This document shows, in pieces, positions 17,163 through 26,324 of a DNA stretch of 64,000 bases. The DNA is taken from assembly GCA_900538555.1 (NCBI GenBank), contig UPYI01000017.1:1-64000 (forward strand), written 5' to 3'. Positions within the stretch are counted from its first letter, which is position 1. Each line of letters opens with the position of its first letter. This DNA comes from an uncultured Porphyromonadaceae bacterium (GTDB lineage Bacteria; Bacteroidota; Bacteroidia; Bacteroidales; Barnesiellaceae). Position numbers and translations under genes: made by a program. Under the pieces are notes generated by a model. It was not told the DNA's origin. It did no database searches and was given only the letters and a program-made list of their open reading frames with translations.

Positions 17163-17753
17163 TCAGAACGTAAGCACAATATCATTTTCTTCCGCCATCC
17201 GACGCATATTCAATATGGCATAGCGCATGCGTCCCAATGCCGTATTGATGCTGACCTTCGTAAGGTCGGCAATCTCTTTGAAGCTCATATTTTTGTAATA
17301 GCGCATTTCGAGCACCTCACGCTGGTTGTCGGGCAAAGCCTTTACCAACCGGCGGATATCCGATTCGATCTGCCGGTGTACGATCGTATCCTCGATCGTG
17401 CCTTCGCTCAGTTCGCGACGGTTGAATATATCGAGCGTTTCATCTTCGGGCGACACCGTATTCTCGGCACGTTCCTGTCGATAATGGTCGATAATCAGAT
17501 TGTGTGCGATACGCGAAATCCAAGCTATGAATTTGCCATTGTCGGTATAACGACCCTGACGGATCGTCATAATGGCTTTCATAAAGGTCTCTTGAAAGAT
17601 ATCTTCCGTCAGATCTTTATTCTTGACAATATAGTAAATATAGGAGTATACTTTGTTGTGATGACGTTTCAACAAAATATCAAAAGCCTCATTATTACCT
17701 TCTGCATACAACGCTACCAACTCTTCGTCGGTACGTTTGGTCAAATCATCCAT
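17163..17753 (-). CDS. ECF-type RNA polymerase sigma factor
   Basis: 196 residues. Region 2 spans about 25-95 (FDILLKRHHNKVYSYIYYIV, DIFQETFMKAI, FIAWISRIAHNLIIDHYR). Region 4 spans about 130-185, with LPDNQREVLEMRYYKNMSFKEIA and a helix-turn-helix reading VSINTALGRMRYAI. It lacks sigma regions 1 and 3, as expected for an extracytoplasmic-function sigma. No anti-sigma gene with a transmembrane segment lies next to it, unlike the FecIR-type pairs common in Bacteroidota, so control may be at expression level. An AGAGGT stretch lies before the ATG. The target regulon cannot be inferred. Confidence 0.9.
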   Translation of the reverse strand: MDDLTKRTDEELVALYAEGNNEAFDILLKRHHNKVYSYIYYIVKNKDLTEDIFQETFMKAIMTIRQGRYTDNGKFIAWISRIAHNLIIDHYRQERAENTVSPEDETLDIFNRRELSEGTIEDTIVHRQIESDIRRLVKALPDNQREVLEMRYYKNMSFKEIADLTKVSINTALGRMRYAILNMRRMAEENDIVLTF

Positions 17754-18098
17754 TACCTCTATTGTTTGGGGTTAAAAGAGTAATGTTGTTTTATAGGCTT
17801 TCGAGTTTTAAAGATTATAAATTCGTTTATATCGATGCAAAATAAATATTTTTTCTTCGAAACAAAAAGTATTTTCTTGTTTTTTTTCAATGCAGACAAG
17901 GATTTAACACGTTTAACACAAATAATATTAAACCCGACATATACTAAACCCGTCTGCAAACCGTTGCTTCCTTCGCCCCGTTTGTACTTCGGTGCAACCA
18001 TTCAGGCGACAATAACCCTCGAAAAAAACATTGAAATATCGTGTAACGACTTATAGAAAAAAAACGTGCGGAAAATAGGTTTGTAGCGGGCATTTGAA
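17754..18098. other. AT-rich gap between the sigma gene and glmM promoter
   Basis: No gene recognised. The part next to 17754 must hold the minus-strand promoter and leader of the sigma gene. The middle is A/T-rich with poly-T tracts near 17880. Confidence 0.5.
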
Positions 18099-18283
18099 TA
18101 TCTTTGCAAAACGTTCCCGCCGACGATCATCCGTCACGGGCATCACCGCCCGTAACGACAGCATCACCCGACGTGCGAAATACAGCCGGGTGAAGATGGT
18201 TTTGTGTGGTCGGAAGTTCCGAACTAATATGAAGAGAAACAACTGAGTTTAGAATAAGTGAATCAATCAAAACTTGAACTATT
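18099..18283 (+). promoter_or_regulatory. Promoter and structured leader of glmM
   Basis: TATCTTTG at 18099-18106 is a -7 box; TTTG at 18080-18083 is a possible but closely spaced -33. The resulting leader would be about 170 bases. It contains a clear hairpin, ACGGGC and GCCCGT around ATCACC near 18136-18153, and possible smaller ones (GGAAGTTCC near 18211). No known riboswitch is recognised. Confidence 0.4.
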
Positions 18284-19672
18284 ATGACACTCATTAAATC
18301 TATTTCCGGTATACGCGGCACTATCGGAGGTCGCGCCGGAGAGGGTCTAAATCCGCTTGACATAGTAAAATTCACATCCGCTTACGCCACTTTGATCCGG
18401 CGTACCAGCCAATCGGAAAGCAATAAGATCGTGGTAGGTCACGATGCCCGTATCTCGGGAGAAATGGTAAACCACGTCGTTTGCGGCACCCTGATGGGCA
18501 TGGGCTTCGATGTCGTGAACATCGGTCTCGCCTCTACCCCCACCACCGAACTGGCAGTCACAATGGAAGGCGCATGCGGAGGTATCATACTTACCGCCAG
18601 TCACAATCCCCGCCAATGGAACGCATTGAAATTGCTCAACGAACACGGCGAATTTCTGAACGCCGCCGAGGGTAATGAAGTACTGCGGATTGCCGAAGCC
18701 GAAGATTTCGACTATGCCGACATCGACCGGTTAGGATCCTACCGCGAAGATTGCAGCTACAACCAACGCCATATCGACAGTGTCCTGTCGCTCGATCTGG
18801 TAGATGTGGAAGCTATCTCGAAAGCGAATTTCAGCGTAGCTATCGACTGCGTAAACTCGGTGGGCGGCGTTATACTTCCCCGCCTGTTGCAACAATTGGG
18901 CGTAAAACACATCGAAAAATTATACTGCGAACCTACCGGCGATTTCCAACATAACCCCGAACCGCTCGAAAAAAATCTCGGCGACATCATGCAACTGATG
19001 AAAGGCGGGAAAGCGGATGTAGCATTTGTCGTAGACCCCGACGTAGACCGCCTTGCCATGATCTGCGAAGACGGCACGATGTATGGTGAAGAATACACGC
19101 TGGTAACCGTCGCCGACTATGTACTGAAACACACGCCGGGCAATACCGTATCGAATCTGAGTTCTACCCGAGCCCTGCGCGATGTCACCCGTCAATACGG
19201 ACAGGAGTACCATGCCGCAGCCGTAGGCGAAGTGAACGTAGTAACGAAGATGAAAGAGACCAATGCCATAATCGGAGGCGAAGGAAACGGCGGAGTGATC
19301 TATCCCGCCAGCCACTACGGCCGCGACGCATTGGTAGGCATCGCCCTCTTCCTTAGTCATCTGGCACACGAAGGCAAGAAGGTGAGCGAACTGCGTGCCT
19401 CCTATCCCCCCTACTTCATTGCCAAAAACCGGATCGACCTTACGCCCGACATCGACGTGGATGCCGTGCTGGCAAAAGTAAAAGAGATGTACAAGAACGA
19501 AGATGTAAACGACATCGACGGCGTGAAGATCGACTTTGCCGACAAATGGGTACATTTGCGCAAATCGAACACCGAGCCCATCATCCGTGTCTATTCCGAA
19601 GCAGCTACTGCCGAAGCGGCAGAAGAGATCGGCAAACAGGTGATGGATGTCGTGTACAGTCTGGCAAAATAA
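18284..19672 (+). CDS. glmM: Phosphoglucosamine mutase (phosphohexomutase family)
   Basis: 462 residues. It interconverts glucosamine 6-phosphate and glucosamine 1-phosphate on the way to UDP-GlcNAc. SISGIRGTIGG opens domain 1. The phospho-Ser loop is LTASHNPRQWNALK near residue 103, the metal site is VVDPDVDRLAMICEDG near 247, the sugar loop is GGEGNGGVIYP near 331, and the phosphate loop RKSNTEPIIRVYSE near 428. A phosphomannomutase activity cannot be excluded from sequence, but Bacteroidota members of this type are usually assigned as GlmM. galE and a nucleotidyltransferase follow on the same strand, forming a nucleotide-sugar set. Confidence 0.88.
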   Translation: MTLIKSISGIRGTIGGRAGEGLNPLDIVKFTSAYATLIRRTSQSESNKIVVGHDARISGEMVNHVVCGTLMGMGFDVVNIGLASTPTTELAVTMEGACGGIILTASHNPRQWNALKLLNEHGEFLNAAEGNEVLRIAEAEDFDYADIDRLGSYREDCSYNQRHIDSVLSLDLVDVEAISKANFSVAIDCVNSVGGVILPRLLQQLGVKHIEKLYCEPTGDFQHNPEPLEKNLGDIMQLMKGGKADVAFVVDPDVDRLAMICEDGTMYGEEYTLVTVADYVLKHTPGNTVSNLSSTRALRDVTRQYGQEYHAAAVGEVNVVTKMKETNAIIGGEGNGGVIYPASHYGRDALVGIALFLSHLAHEGKKVSELRASYPPYFIAKNRIDLTPDIDVDAVLAKVKEMYKNEDVNDIDGVKIDFADKWVHLRKSNTEPIIRVYSEAATAEAAEEIGKQVMDVVYSLAK

Positions 19673-19730
19673 ATCCGATCAATATTAATTATACAACCGG
19701 AGATTTTTCCGGATTTTAAACGCACAAAAA

Positions 19731-20765
19731 ATGAAAAACATTGTTTTGGTTACGGGCGGTACCGGTTATATCGGGTCGCACACCGTGGTTGAGCTGCAAA
19801 ACGCCGGCTACGAAGTGGTAATTATCGACAACTTGTCCAATTCAAGTGCCGATGTAGTCGATAACATCGAAAAGGTTAGCGGAATACGTCCCGCTTTCGA
19901 AAAAGTGGATTGCCTCGATTTCGAAGGGTTGGAAAACGTATTCAAGAAATACACAGGCATACGTGCCATTATCCATTTCGCTGCCAGCAAGGCAGTCGGA
20001 GAATCGGTACAACAACCGTTGAAATACTATCGCAACAACATCGTCTCGTTAGTGAATCTGTTGGAGTTGATGCCCAAGTACAATGTAAAAGGCATCGTAT
20101 TCTCCTCTTCGTGTACCGTGTACGGCCAACCCGACATCCTGCCTGTTACCGAACAAGCTCCGATCAAGAAAGCCGAATCGCCCTACGGAAACACCAAACA
20201 GATCAACGAAGAAATCATCCAAGATACCATCGCTTCGGGCAGCCCGATACAGGCAATCCTGCTCCGCTACTTCAATCCTATCGGCGCACACCCCACCGCT
20301 CTGCTGGGTGAATTGCCGAACGGTGTACCTCAAAACCTCGTGCCCTACCTCACGCAAACGGCAATCGGTATCCGCGAAAAACTGAGTGTATTCGGCAACG
20401 ACTACAACACGCCCGACGGATCGTGCATCCGCGACTTCATCAATGTCGTAGATTTGGCAAAAGCCCACGTCGTAGCGATCGACCGTATTCTGAACGACAA
20501 ACAGAAAGCACAAGTGGAAATATTCAACATCGGTACGGGACGCGGATGCAGTGTACTCGAACTGATCGAGGCTTTCGAAAAAGCAACCGGCGTGAAACTC
20601 AATTACCAGATAGTAGGCCGTCGTGCCGGCGATATAGAAAAAGTCTGGGCAAATCCCGAACTCGCCAACAACGAGCTGGGCTGGAAAGCCGAAACTTCGA
20701 TCGAAGACACTTTGCTGTCGGCATGGAAGTGGCAACTTCAATTGCGGGAAAGAGGAATACAATAA
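19731..20765 (+). CDS. galE: UDP-glucose 4-epimerase
   Basis: 344 residues, extended short-chain dehydrogenase fold. The NAD-binding motif TGGTGYIGSH is at residues 8-17, the catalytic Ser lies in FSSSCTVYG near 124 and the Tyr-Lys pair in SPYGNTK near 148. FNPIGAHPTALLGE and GTPDGSC-like SVFGNDYNTPDGSCIRDF follow, both typical of GalE. It interconverts UDP-glucose and UDP-galactose, and possibly the N-acetyl forms. The length is normal. It starts 58 bases after glmM and ends 45 bases before the nucleotidyltransferase gene. Confidence 0.95.
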   Translation: MKNIVLVTGGTGYIGSHTVVELQNAGYEVVIIDNLSNSSADVVDNIEKVSGIRPAFEKVDCLDFEGLENVFKKYTGIRAIIHFAASKAVGESVQQPLKYYRNNIVSLVNLLELMPKYNVKGIVFSSSCTVYGQPDILPVTEQAPIKKAESPYGNTKQINEEIIQDTIASGSPIQAILLRYFNPIGAHPTALLGELPNGVPQNLVPYLTQTAIGIREKLSVFGNDYNTPDGSCIRDFINVVDLAKAHVVAIDRILNDKQKAQVEIFNIGTGRGCSVLELIEAFEKATGVKLNYQIVGRRAGDIEKVWANPELANNELGWKAETSIEDTLLSAWKWQLQLRERGIQ

Positions 20766-20810
20766 ATCAACACACACTTACATAAACTCCATTAAACAAC
20801 AAATTTTTTT

Positions 20811-21710
20811 ATGAAACCAACATTATTTGTACTTGCTGCCGGCATGGGAAGCCGTTACGGAGGATTGAAACAAATGGACGGTCTCGGACCGAACGGAGAA
20901 ACCATCATGGACTACTCGATATTCGATGCCATCCGCGGTGGATTCGGGAAAGTGGTATTCGTAATCCGCCGCGATTTCGAAGCCGACTTCCGTAACATCA
21001 TTCTCAAAAAATACGAAAACCACATCCCCGTGGAACTGGTTTTCCAAGACCTGAACAACCTGCCCGAAGGGTTCACCTGCCCCGAAGGACGTACCAAACC
21101 GTGGGGAACGAACCATGCCGTACTGATGGGCAAGGACGTGATCCGCGAACCGTTCGCCGTAATCAATGCCGACGACTTCTACGGACGCGACAGCTTCGCC
21201 GTATTAGGCAAAGCCCTGTCGGCTCTCGACGGTAAAAAGAATACGTATTGCATGGTAGGTTACCGCGTGGGCAATACCCTTTCCGAAAGCGGAGCGGTAG
21301 CACGCGGTATCTGCTCGAAAAACGAAAAAGGATACCTCACCACGGTAGTGGAACGCACCGAAATCATGCGTATCGACGGCAATGTGGCATACAAAGACGG
21401 AGAAAACTGGGTAACTATCGACGACAACACACCGGTATCCATGAACATGTGGGGATTCACACCCGACTATTTCGAACACTCCGAAGCCTACTTCAAAGAG
21501 TTCCTTGCCGAAAACATATCGAACCTGAAAGCAGAATACTTCATTCCGCTGATGGTAAACAAACTGATCAACGAAGGCACTGCCACCGTCGAAGTATTGG
21601 ATACCACCTCGAAATGGTTCGGCGTAACTTATGCATCGGACCGCCAACCGGTCGTAGACAAAATCGCCGCATTGGTAGCCGCAGGAGAATACCCGAACAA
21701 ACTGTTCTAA
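20811..21710 (+). CDS. Sugar-phosphate nucleotidyltransferase-like protein
   Basis: 299 residues. The N-terminus VLAAGMGSRYGGLKQMD is the nucleotide-binding signature of NTP_transferase enzymes, and INADDFYGRDSF near residue 122 has the metal-binding Asp pair. It is close in length to glucose-1-phosphate uridylyltransferases, but the canonical GalU motifs are not obvious, so the sugar and nucleotide are left open. It probably works on activated sugars together with GlmM and GalE upstream. A terminator-hairpin repeat starts about 105 bases after the stop. Confidence 0.82.
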   Translation: MKPTLFVLAAGMGSRYGGLKQMDGLGPNGETIMDYSIFDAIRGGFGKVVFVIRRDFEADFRNIILKKYENHIPVELVFQDLNNLPEGFTCPEGRTKPWGTNHAVLMGKDVIREPFAVINADDFYGRDSFAVLGKALSALDGKKNTYCMVGYRVGNTLSESGAVARGICSKNEKGYLTTVVERTEIMRIDGNVAYKDGENWVTIDDNTPVSMNMWGFTPDYFEHSEAYFKEFLAENISNLKAEYFIPLMVNKLINEGTATVEVLDTTSKWFGVTYASDRQPVVDKIAALVAAGEYPNKLF

Positions 21711-21817
21711 ACGGACGGTCTCGATAAGCCGGGTGCAGAACCGATCTACATTCGAGCTATGCCGAGACGAGAAAGGTACAAGACAATAACCTCTGTATCA
21801 AACTCTCCAACATACCT

Positions 21818-21982
21818 GAAAGGGGTTGCATCGGAATGAAATGAAGTTTTCGATGCAATCCCTTTTTCTATGCGTCAGAATGTCTAAGATACAAGTCGCT
21901 GAGGATGAGAACGACAGGAGTTTACTACCGTAAACCTTAGTCCGAATCCCGATGGTAACGCAGCAGATTGGACACGATGACA
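21818..21982 (+). repeat. Terminator-hairpin repeat, full-length copy
   Basis: Hairpin 21818-21866 (AAAGGGGTTGCATCG arm, CGATGCAATCCCTTT arm) runs into a T-rich stretch. A tail follows with TCTAAGATACAAGTCGCTGA, GACAGGAGTTTACT, TTAGTCCGAATCCCGATGG and GCAGCAGATTGGAC. The tail matches 53689-53800 for most bases. It lies downstream of the nucleotidyltransferase gene and accounts for the 329-base gap before hyaD. Confidence 0.75.
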
Positions 21983-22039
21983 CCTCGTCTTGTTCTTATA
22001 TTATTCCCCCGGTCGGCAAAAAAAACAGCCGCACGGTAT

Positions 22040-22588
22040 CTACCACGATGCCCGATCGCCCGCCCGGTCGCGTAAATCGCAAATAATCTCGAACACCATC
22101 TGCAATACCTGCGGAACACTGCGACGCACCTCGGGCGACAATTGCAGCCCGACACTCTGATAATCTTTCACGCTCACCGCCAGCAATTCGATATGAGGCA
22201 CAACGCCCTGCATCATCATGGCCTCGATCATCTGTTTCAGTCCGATTTCATGCGCACTCAACAAAGGCGGATAATCCTGTACATACTGCGGACAAAGACG
22301 GCGCACCGTGCCGGGAGGCAGACCGTCGAGCGAAGCATCGATCAATATCAGATTTTTATACGCCTGCAAGGTCTCCATCAGCGTCAGTCCGCCGGTTCCG
22401 CCGTCGAGGACATCCACCCCCTCGGGCAACCCGATATTCCGGAGAATCCGGGCTACATGGCAGCCTACCCCCTCGTCTTTCAAGACCAAGTTGCCTACCC
22501 CCATCACCAATATATCTTTGGGCGGTACAAGGAGATCGTATTCCTCATCAGAGCGTTTGCCGCTGTTTTTTTTCTGTTCTTCTTCCAT
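22040..22588 (-). CDS. hyaD: [NiFe]-hydrogenase maturation endopeptidase
   Basis: 182 residues. After a charged 25-residue N-terminal stretch it reads ILVMGVGNLVLKDEGVGCHVA, where the Glu of KDEGVG is a nickel ligand in this family. DASLDGLPPGTV has the second acidic ligand and LSAHEIGLKQMIEAM the His. It removes the C-terminal peptide from the hydrogenase large subunit after nickel insertion; here that would be the last 15 residues of HyaB. The start overlaps hyaC by 41 bases with no better Met downstream, so translation is probably coupled. It is the last gene of the seven-gene hyp-hya operon. Confidence 0.92.
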   Translation of the reverse strand: MEEEQKKNSGKRSDEEYDLLVPPKDILVMGVGNLVLKDEGVGCHVARILRNIGLPEGVDVLDGGTGGLTLMETLQAYKNLILIDASLDGLPPGTVRRLCPQYVQDYPPLLSAHEIGLKQMIEAMMMQGVVPHIELLAVSVKDYQSVGLQLSPEVRRSVPQVLQMVFEIICDLRDRAGDRASW

Positions 22589-23372
22589 TTTTCTTCCTTT
22601 CCGCCTTTACATAGGCTTTCTTCTTTTTCGATTTTACTTTTTCTTCTACCCGCAGCCACTGTTGTTCCTGCTGTTCGAGTTCATACTCCTCCGCCAATTC
22701 CTCCGGAATAAATTTCCAGCCTCCGATAATCGACGAAGCGATACCGTTACGTTCGATATAGTCGTGGTAGAATACCAGATAAATGTGTACGATCGAAAAC
22801 AATATGAAACCCCACATGGCTATATGGTGAATATCGCGAACGATAAAAAATCCGCCGGAATCGAGCAACAGACCGGTGAACATCGGTTCGAGTACACTGT
22901 CGGTAGAGACAAAGAACATTGCCATACCGGTGAGCGACTGAATAATGAACAGGACGAACAGTCCGAAATAGGTAAATGCAGCCAGACTATTGTGACCGAT
23001 ATCATAAAGAGGTTTGGGCGAAAGCAACAGAATATCGACCCGGATCGTATCGAATATGCCCCGCCACTGACGCCGGGTAAGCGGAAGGTAATTGCGCCAA
23101 CGGGCGAAACTGTTTCCGACAAATGCCCAATAGAAACGTACCAAGAAGTTCAGCATAAAGACAAAGGCGGCTACAAAATGGGCGAAACGCACCCACCCGA
23201 ACCAATAATTGAACTCGGGGGCTGTGGCATGCTGTATCGCCGGAGGATTGCCTATGATGTAACCGGTAATACAAAGTACTACGATACAGACGGCATTCGT
23301 CCAATGGAATATGCGAACAGGCAATTCCCATACGTAAACCTCTCGCAACAGTTTCTTTCTACTGATAATCAT
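22548..23372 (-). CDS. hyaC: Ni/Fe-hydrogenase b-type cytochrome subunit
   Basis: 274 residues with four main membrane helices. RIFHWTNAVCIVVLCITGY carries the first haem His; FAHFVAAFVFMLNFLVRFYW and DIHHIAMWGFILFSIVHIYLVFYH carry the others. It anchors the hydrogenase to the membrane and passes electrons from H2 to quinone. After the last helix there is a long hydrophilic, very Lys/Glu-rich tail of about 60 residues that is not part of the usual HyaC core. Part of that tail is encoded in the overlap with hyaD. Starts 24 bases after hyaB. Confidence 0.93.
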   Translation of the reverse strand: MIISRKKLLREVYVWELPVRIFHWTNAVCIVVLCITGYIIGNPPAIQHATAPEFNYWFGWVRFAHFVAAFVFMLNFLVRFYWAFVGNSFARWRNYLPLTRRQWRGIFDTIRVDILLLSPKPLYDIGHNSLAAFTYFGLFVLFIIQSLTGMAMFFVSTDSVLEPMFTGLLLDSGGFFIVRDIHHIAMWGFILFSIVHIYLVFYHDYIERNGIASSIIGGWKFIPEELAEEYELEQQEQQWLRVEEKVKSKKKKAYVKAERKKNGRRTEKKQRQTL

Positions 23373-23396
23373 AGCTTACTCGATTTAAGTAAAACA

Positions 23397-25115
23397 TCAG
23401 CGCACGTCGATCCGGTGCACATGATCACCCCGTTCGTCGTGCAGATGTACGGCGCATGCCATACACGGGTCGAACGAATGGATGGTGCGAAGTATTTCCA
23501 ACGGGATTTTCGGATCGTGTACGGGTGTGCCTATCAACGAAGCCTCGAATGCCGAGCGTTGCCCTTTGGGGTCGCGAGGCGAAGCATTCCAGGTCGTAGG
23601 CACGATCATCTGGTAGTTTTCGATCTTCCGGTCGCGGATAGTGCAATAGTGTGCCAACGCACCGCGGGGAGCTTCCGCCAGCCCGTACCCCATCGCATGG
23701 TCTTTCCACGTGGAAGGATCCCAATAAATATCGTTGAACATCCGGTAATCGCCGCCCTTGATATTGGACAACAATGCGGTATAGAAATCGGTCATCCATC
23801 CGGCAACCATCGACGCCTCCAACGCCCGCGCCAGAATGCGTCCGGCAGTAGAGAAAATCGCAGTATAAGGAATACCCAGTTTACGCAATGCCCGGTCGGT
23901 CGTCTCGCGATATTCGTCATACCCCAACGCATAGCCGACTGCATTTCGAGCCAGCGGTCCGGTCTCCATAGGCATGCCTCTGTAACGCGGTGTCTTGATC
24001 CAGCTATACGGACGGTTCGTGTCGAGATATTCGTAGGGAGGTTCCGCTCCGGTATAGTCGAGCCGGGTTTCTCCGACCGAGGGATGCAATCCCACCTCCT
24101 TGCCTTCGGTATAGCTATACCACGAATTATTGACAAACTCCTGCAAACCATTGACGTCGGTAGGATCGAACTCGTGTACATGGGTGAGGTCGCGGTCGAT
24201 CACGATCCCGCGCGGGCTTTTATAGGTAGAGAGTTCTCCGTAATTTCCCATCGGATAATCGCCGTAAGCGATATAGTTGCGCAATCCGCCGCCCACCTTC
24301 GTCCATTCGGGATAGTACGACAGGATGGCTATCACATCGGGCAGATAAACTTCGCGTACGTATTGCTGTGTACGTTCGATCAGACCGGCAACGAAGCTGA
24401 GCCGCTCCATATTGAGCGCATTCGGATCGTTGATGTTCACGGCGCAAGCCATACCGCCCACCAGATAATTGGGATGCGGATTCTTTCCACCGAAGATCGT
24501 CTGTATCTTCACGATCTCCTTTTGTACTTCGAGCGTTTCGAGGTAGTGCGCCAACCCGATCAGATTCACTTCGGGCGGCAGTTTATATCCGGGATGCCCC
24601 CAATAGCCGTTCGAAAAAATACTGAACTTGCTCGTATCGACAAAGACCCGCATTTTCTTCAATACGTCGGAGAAATAACCCGCCGAATTTTTAGGCCACG
24701 GCGATATTTGCTGCGCCAAAGCCGCCGCCTGTTTCGGATCGGCTTTCAATGCCGACATCACATCCACCCAGTCGAGAGCCTGCAACTGGTAGAAGTGCAC
24801 GGCATGGTCCTGAATAGTCAATGCCGCCTGCATCAGATTCCTTACCTGCTGTGCATTGGGCGGAATCACAATACCGAGCGCATTCTCCACCGCCCTTACC
24901 GAGCACAACGAATGTATCGACGTACATACGCCGCATACCCTGCCTACATACGCCCATACGTCGCGCGGGTCGCGGTCGCGGACAATGATCTCGATGCCAC
25001 GCACCATAGTTCCGGAACTGAACGCGTCTTTTATCACGCCGTCCTCTATGTCCGCCTCCATCCGCAGATGCCCCTCGATACGGGTAATCGGGTCTACAAC
25101 AACTCTTTCTATCAT
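23397..25115 (-). CDS. hyaB: [NiFe]-hydrogenase large subunit, group 1
   Basis: 572 residues. Active-site cysteines are in RVCGVC (C61, C64) and DPCMACAVH (C551, C554). The 15 residues after H557 (LHDERG...IDVR) are the peptide expected to be cut off by HyaD. RIEGHLR near 12 and the supporting motifs NPHPNYLVGGMAC and SWIKTPRYRGMPMETGPLAR are all present. With HyaA it splits H2 into protons and electrons on the outer face of the inner membrane. It follows hyaA by 19 bases. No selenocysteine codon is involved. Confidence 0.97.
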   Translation of the reverse strand: MIERVVVDPITRIEGHLRMEADIEDGVIKDAFSSGTMVRGIEIIVRDRDPRDVWAYVGRVCGVCTSIHSLCSVRAVENALGIVIPPNAQQVRNLMQAALTIQDHAVHFYQLQALDWVDVMSALKADPKQAAALAQQISPWPKNSAGYFSDVLKKMRVFVDTSKFSIFSNGYWGHPGYKLPPEVNLIGLAHYLETLEVQKEIVKIQTIFGGKNPHPNYLVGGMACAVNINDPNALNMERLSFVAGLIERTQQYVREVYLPDVIAILSYYPEWTKVGGGLRNYIAYGDYPMGNYGELSTYKSPRGIVIDRDLTHVHEFDPTDVNGLQEFVNNSWYSYTEGKEVGLHPSVGETRLDYTGAEPPYEYLDTNRPYSWIKTPRYRGMPMETGPLARNAVGYALGYDEYRETTDRALRKLGIPYTAIFSTAGRILARALEASMVAGWMTDFYTALLSNIKGGDYRMFNDIYWDPSTWKDHAMGYGLAEAPRGALAHYCTIRDRKIENYQMIVPTTWNASPRDPKGQRSAFEASLIGTPVHDPKIPLEILRTIHSFDPCMACAVHLHDERGDHVHRIDVR

Positions 25116-25134
25116 AACAAATTCTTATCGGTCT

Positions 25135-26304
25135 CTATTTTTTACCGCGCCGCTCCTGTTCGATGCGACCGGCTTCTTTCTCAAATTGCTTTTCTTCGCG
25201 GACAAACTCTTCCCGGTTGAACGAATCATCGTCCATACGGTTTTTGATCAACCGGCGTTTCTGGATGTTCGTCACTACGGCATGGGCTGCAATACCGGCT
25301 GCCGCCACACCGGTAAGACCGAGTCCGATCTGATCGGCGGTAGCCTCGATACCTATACCTTTCACATCGGGTATATGGCTGTACAGCGGTTCGGCATCCC
25401 AGAATCCGGGTTCGGAACAACCGATACAACCGTGTCCCGACTGTATGGGATAGCTCACGCCTTCGTTCCACTTGATGACGGCACACGAATTAAAGGTATT
25501 CGGTCCTTTGCAGCCCATTTTGTACAGGCAATACCCCTTCTTTGCATTTTCATCGTCGAAACTCTGCACGAACAATCCGGCGTCGTATGCCGGACGACGA
25601 TAGCAGGTATCATGCACCCGGCGACCGTAAAAGGTTTTGGGGCGTCCCATATTATCGAGTTCGGGAATACGCCCGAACGTAAGTATGTAGGTAATCATCC
25701 CTGCCATCACGTCGGCTATCGGCGGACACCCCTGCACATTGATCACCGGTTTGCCGGAGATGAGACGATGTACGGGACGGGCTTCGGTAGGATTCGGCCG
25801 AGCCGCCTGAATACATCCCGACGAAGCGCAATTGCCCCATGCGATAATCGCTTCGGCATATTTCGCCCCTTCGTCGAAAACCTCCTTTGCCGAACGTCCG
25901 GCTATCGTGCAATAGCCCGGATTGCCCAACGGTACGGCTCCCTCGACGATCATGATATATTTTCCCTTATTCGCCAGCATGGATTGCTCGCGGACAGCTT
26001 CCGCCTGAAAACCGCTTGCCGCCATCAGCGTATCGGAATAATCGAGCGAAATCATTTCCAGCAGAATCTGTCCGACCAACGGATGCGAAGCTCTCAAAAA
26101 GGATTCGCTGCAACACGTACACTCCTGAAAGTGATACCAAAGCACGGGTTTACGGGGTTTACTCTGCAATGCCGTAACCACTTGCGCCACACCGCTTTCC
26201 TGCAAACCGAGCAATATGCCCATCATACCGCAAAACTTCAAGAACTGACGGCGGCTATATCCTTTGGACAGCAACTCTTCGTAAAATGTCATTTCCTTTT
26301 CCAT
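25135..26304 (-). CDS. hyaA: [NiFe]-hydrogenase small subunit, six-cysteine type
   Basis: 389 residues with a twin-arginine signal (SRRQFLKFCG, residues 18-25), so the folded dimer is exported by Tat. ECTCCSE gives C62, C64 and C65; WGNCASSGC gives C159 and C164; QGCPP gives C193. C64 and C164 are the two extra cysteines of the [4Fe-3S] proximal cluster of O2-tolerant group 1 enzymes such as E. coli Hyd-1; standard enzymes have Gly there. Distal and medial cluster ligands follow (HDTCYRRP, CLYKMGCKGP, GHGCIGCSE). A C-terminal hydrophobic anchor precedes a charged tail. Confidence 0.97.
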   Translation of the reverse strand: MEKEMTFYEELLSKGYSRRQFLKFCGMMGILLGLQESGVAQVVTALQSKPRKPVLWYHFQECTCCSESFLRASHPLVGQILLEMISLDYSDTLMAASGFQAEAVREQSMLANKGKYIMIVEGAVPLGNPGYCTIAGRSAKEVFDEGAKYAEAIIAWGNCASSGCIQAARPNPTEARPVHRLISGKPVINVQGCPPIADVMAGMITYILTFGRIPELDNMGRPKTFYGRRVHDTCYRRPAYDAGLFVQSFDDENAKKGYCLYKMGCKGPNTFNSCAVIKWNEGVSYPIQSGHGCIGCSEPGFWDAEPLYSHIPDVKGIGIEATADQIGLGLTGVAAAGIAAHAVVTNIQKRRLIKNRMDDDSFNREEFVREEKQFEKEAGRIEQERRGKK

Positions 26305-26324
26305 GGACTATCCTGTTTAAACGA

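Noticed and set aside
22308..25220. Plus-strand open frame of 970 codons over hyaD-hyaC-hyaB
   Set aside because: It lies antisense to clearly identified hydrogenase genes, has no domain or signal, and is rich in Arg/His/Ile as expected from reverse reading of biased codons. Other long antisense frames (24856-26328, 27440-28540, 40509-41741, 49387-50391) are of the same kind.
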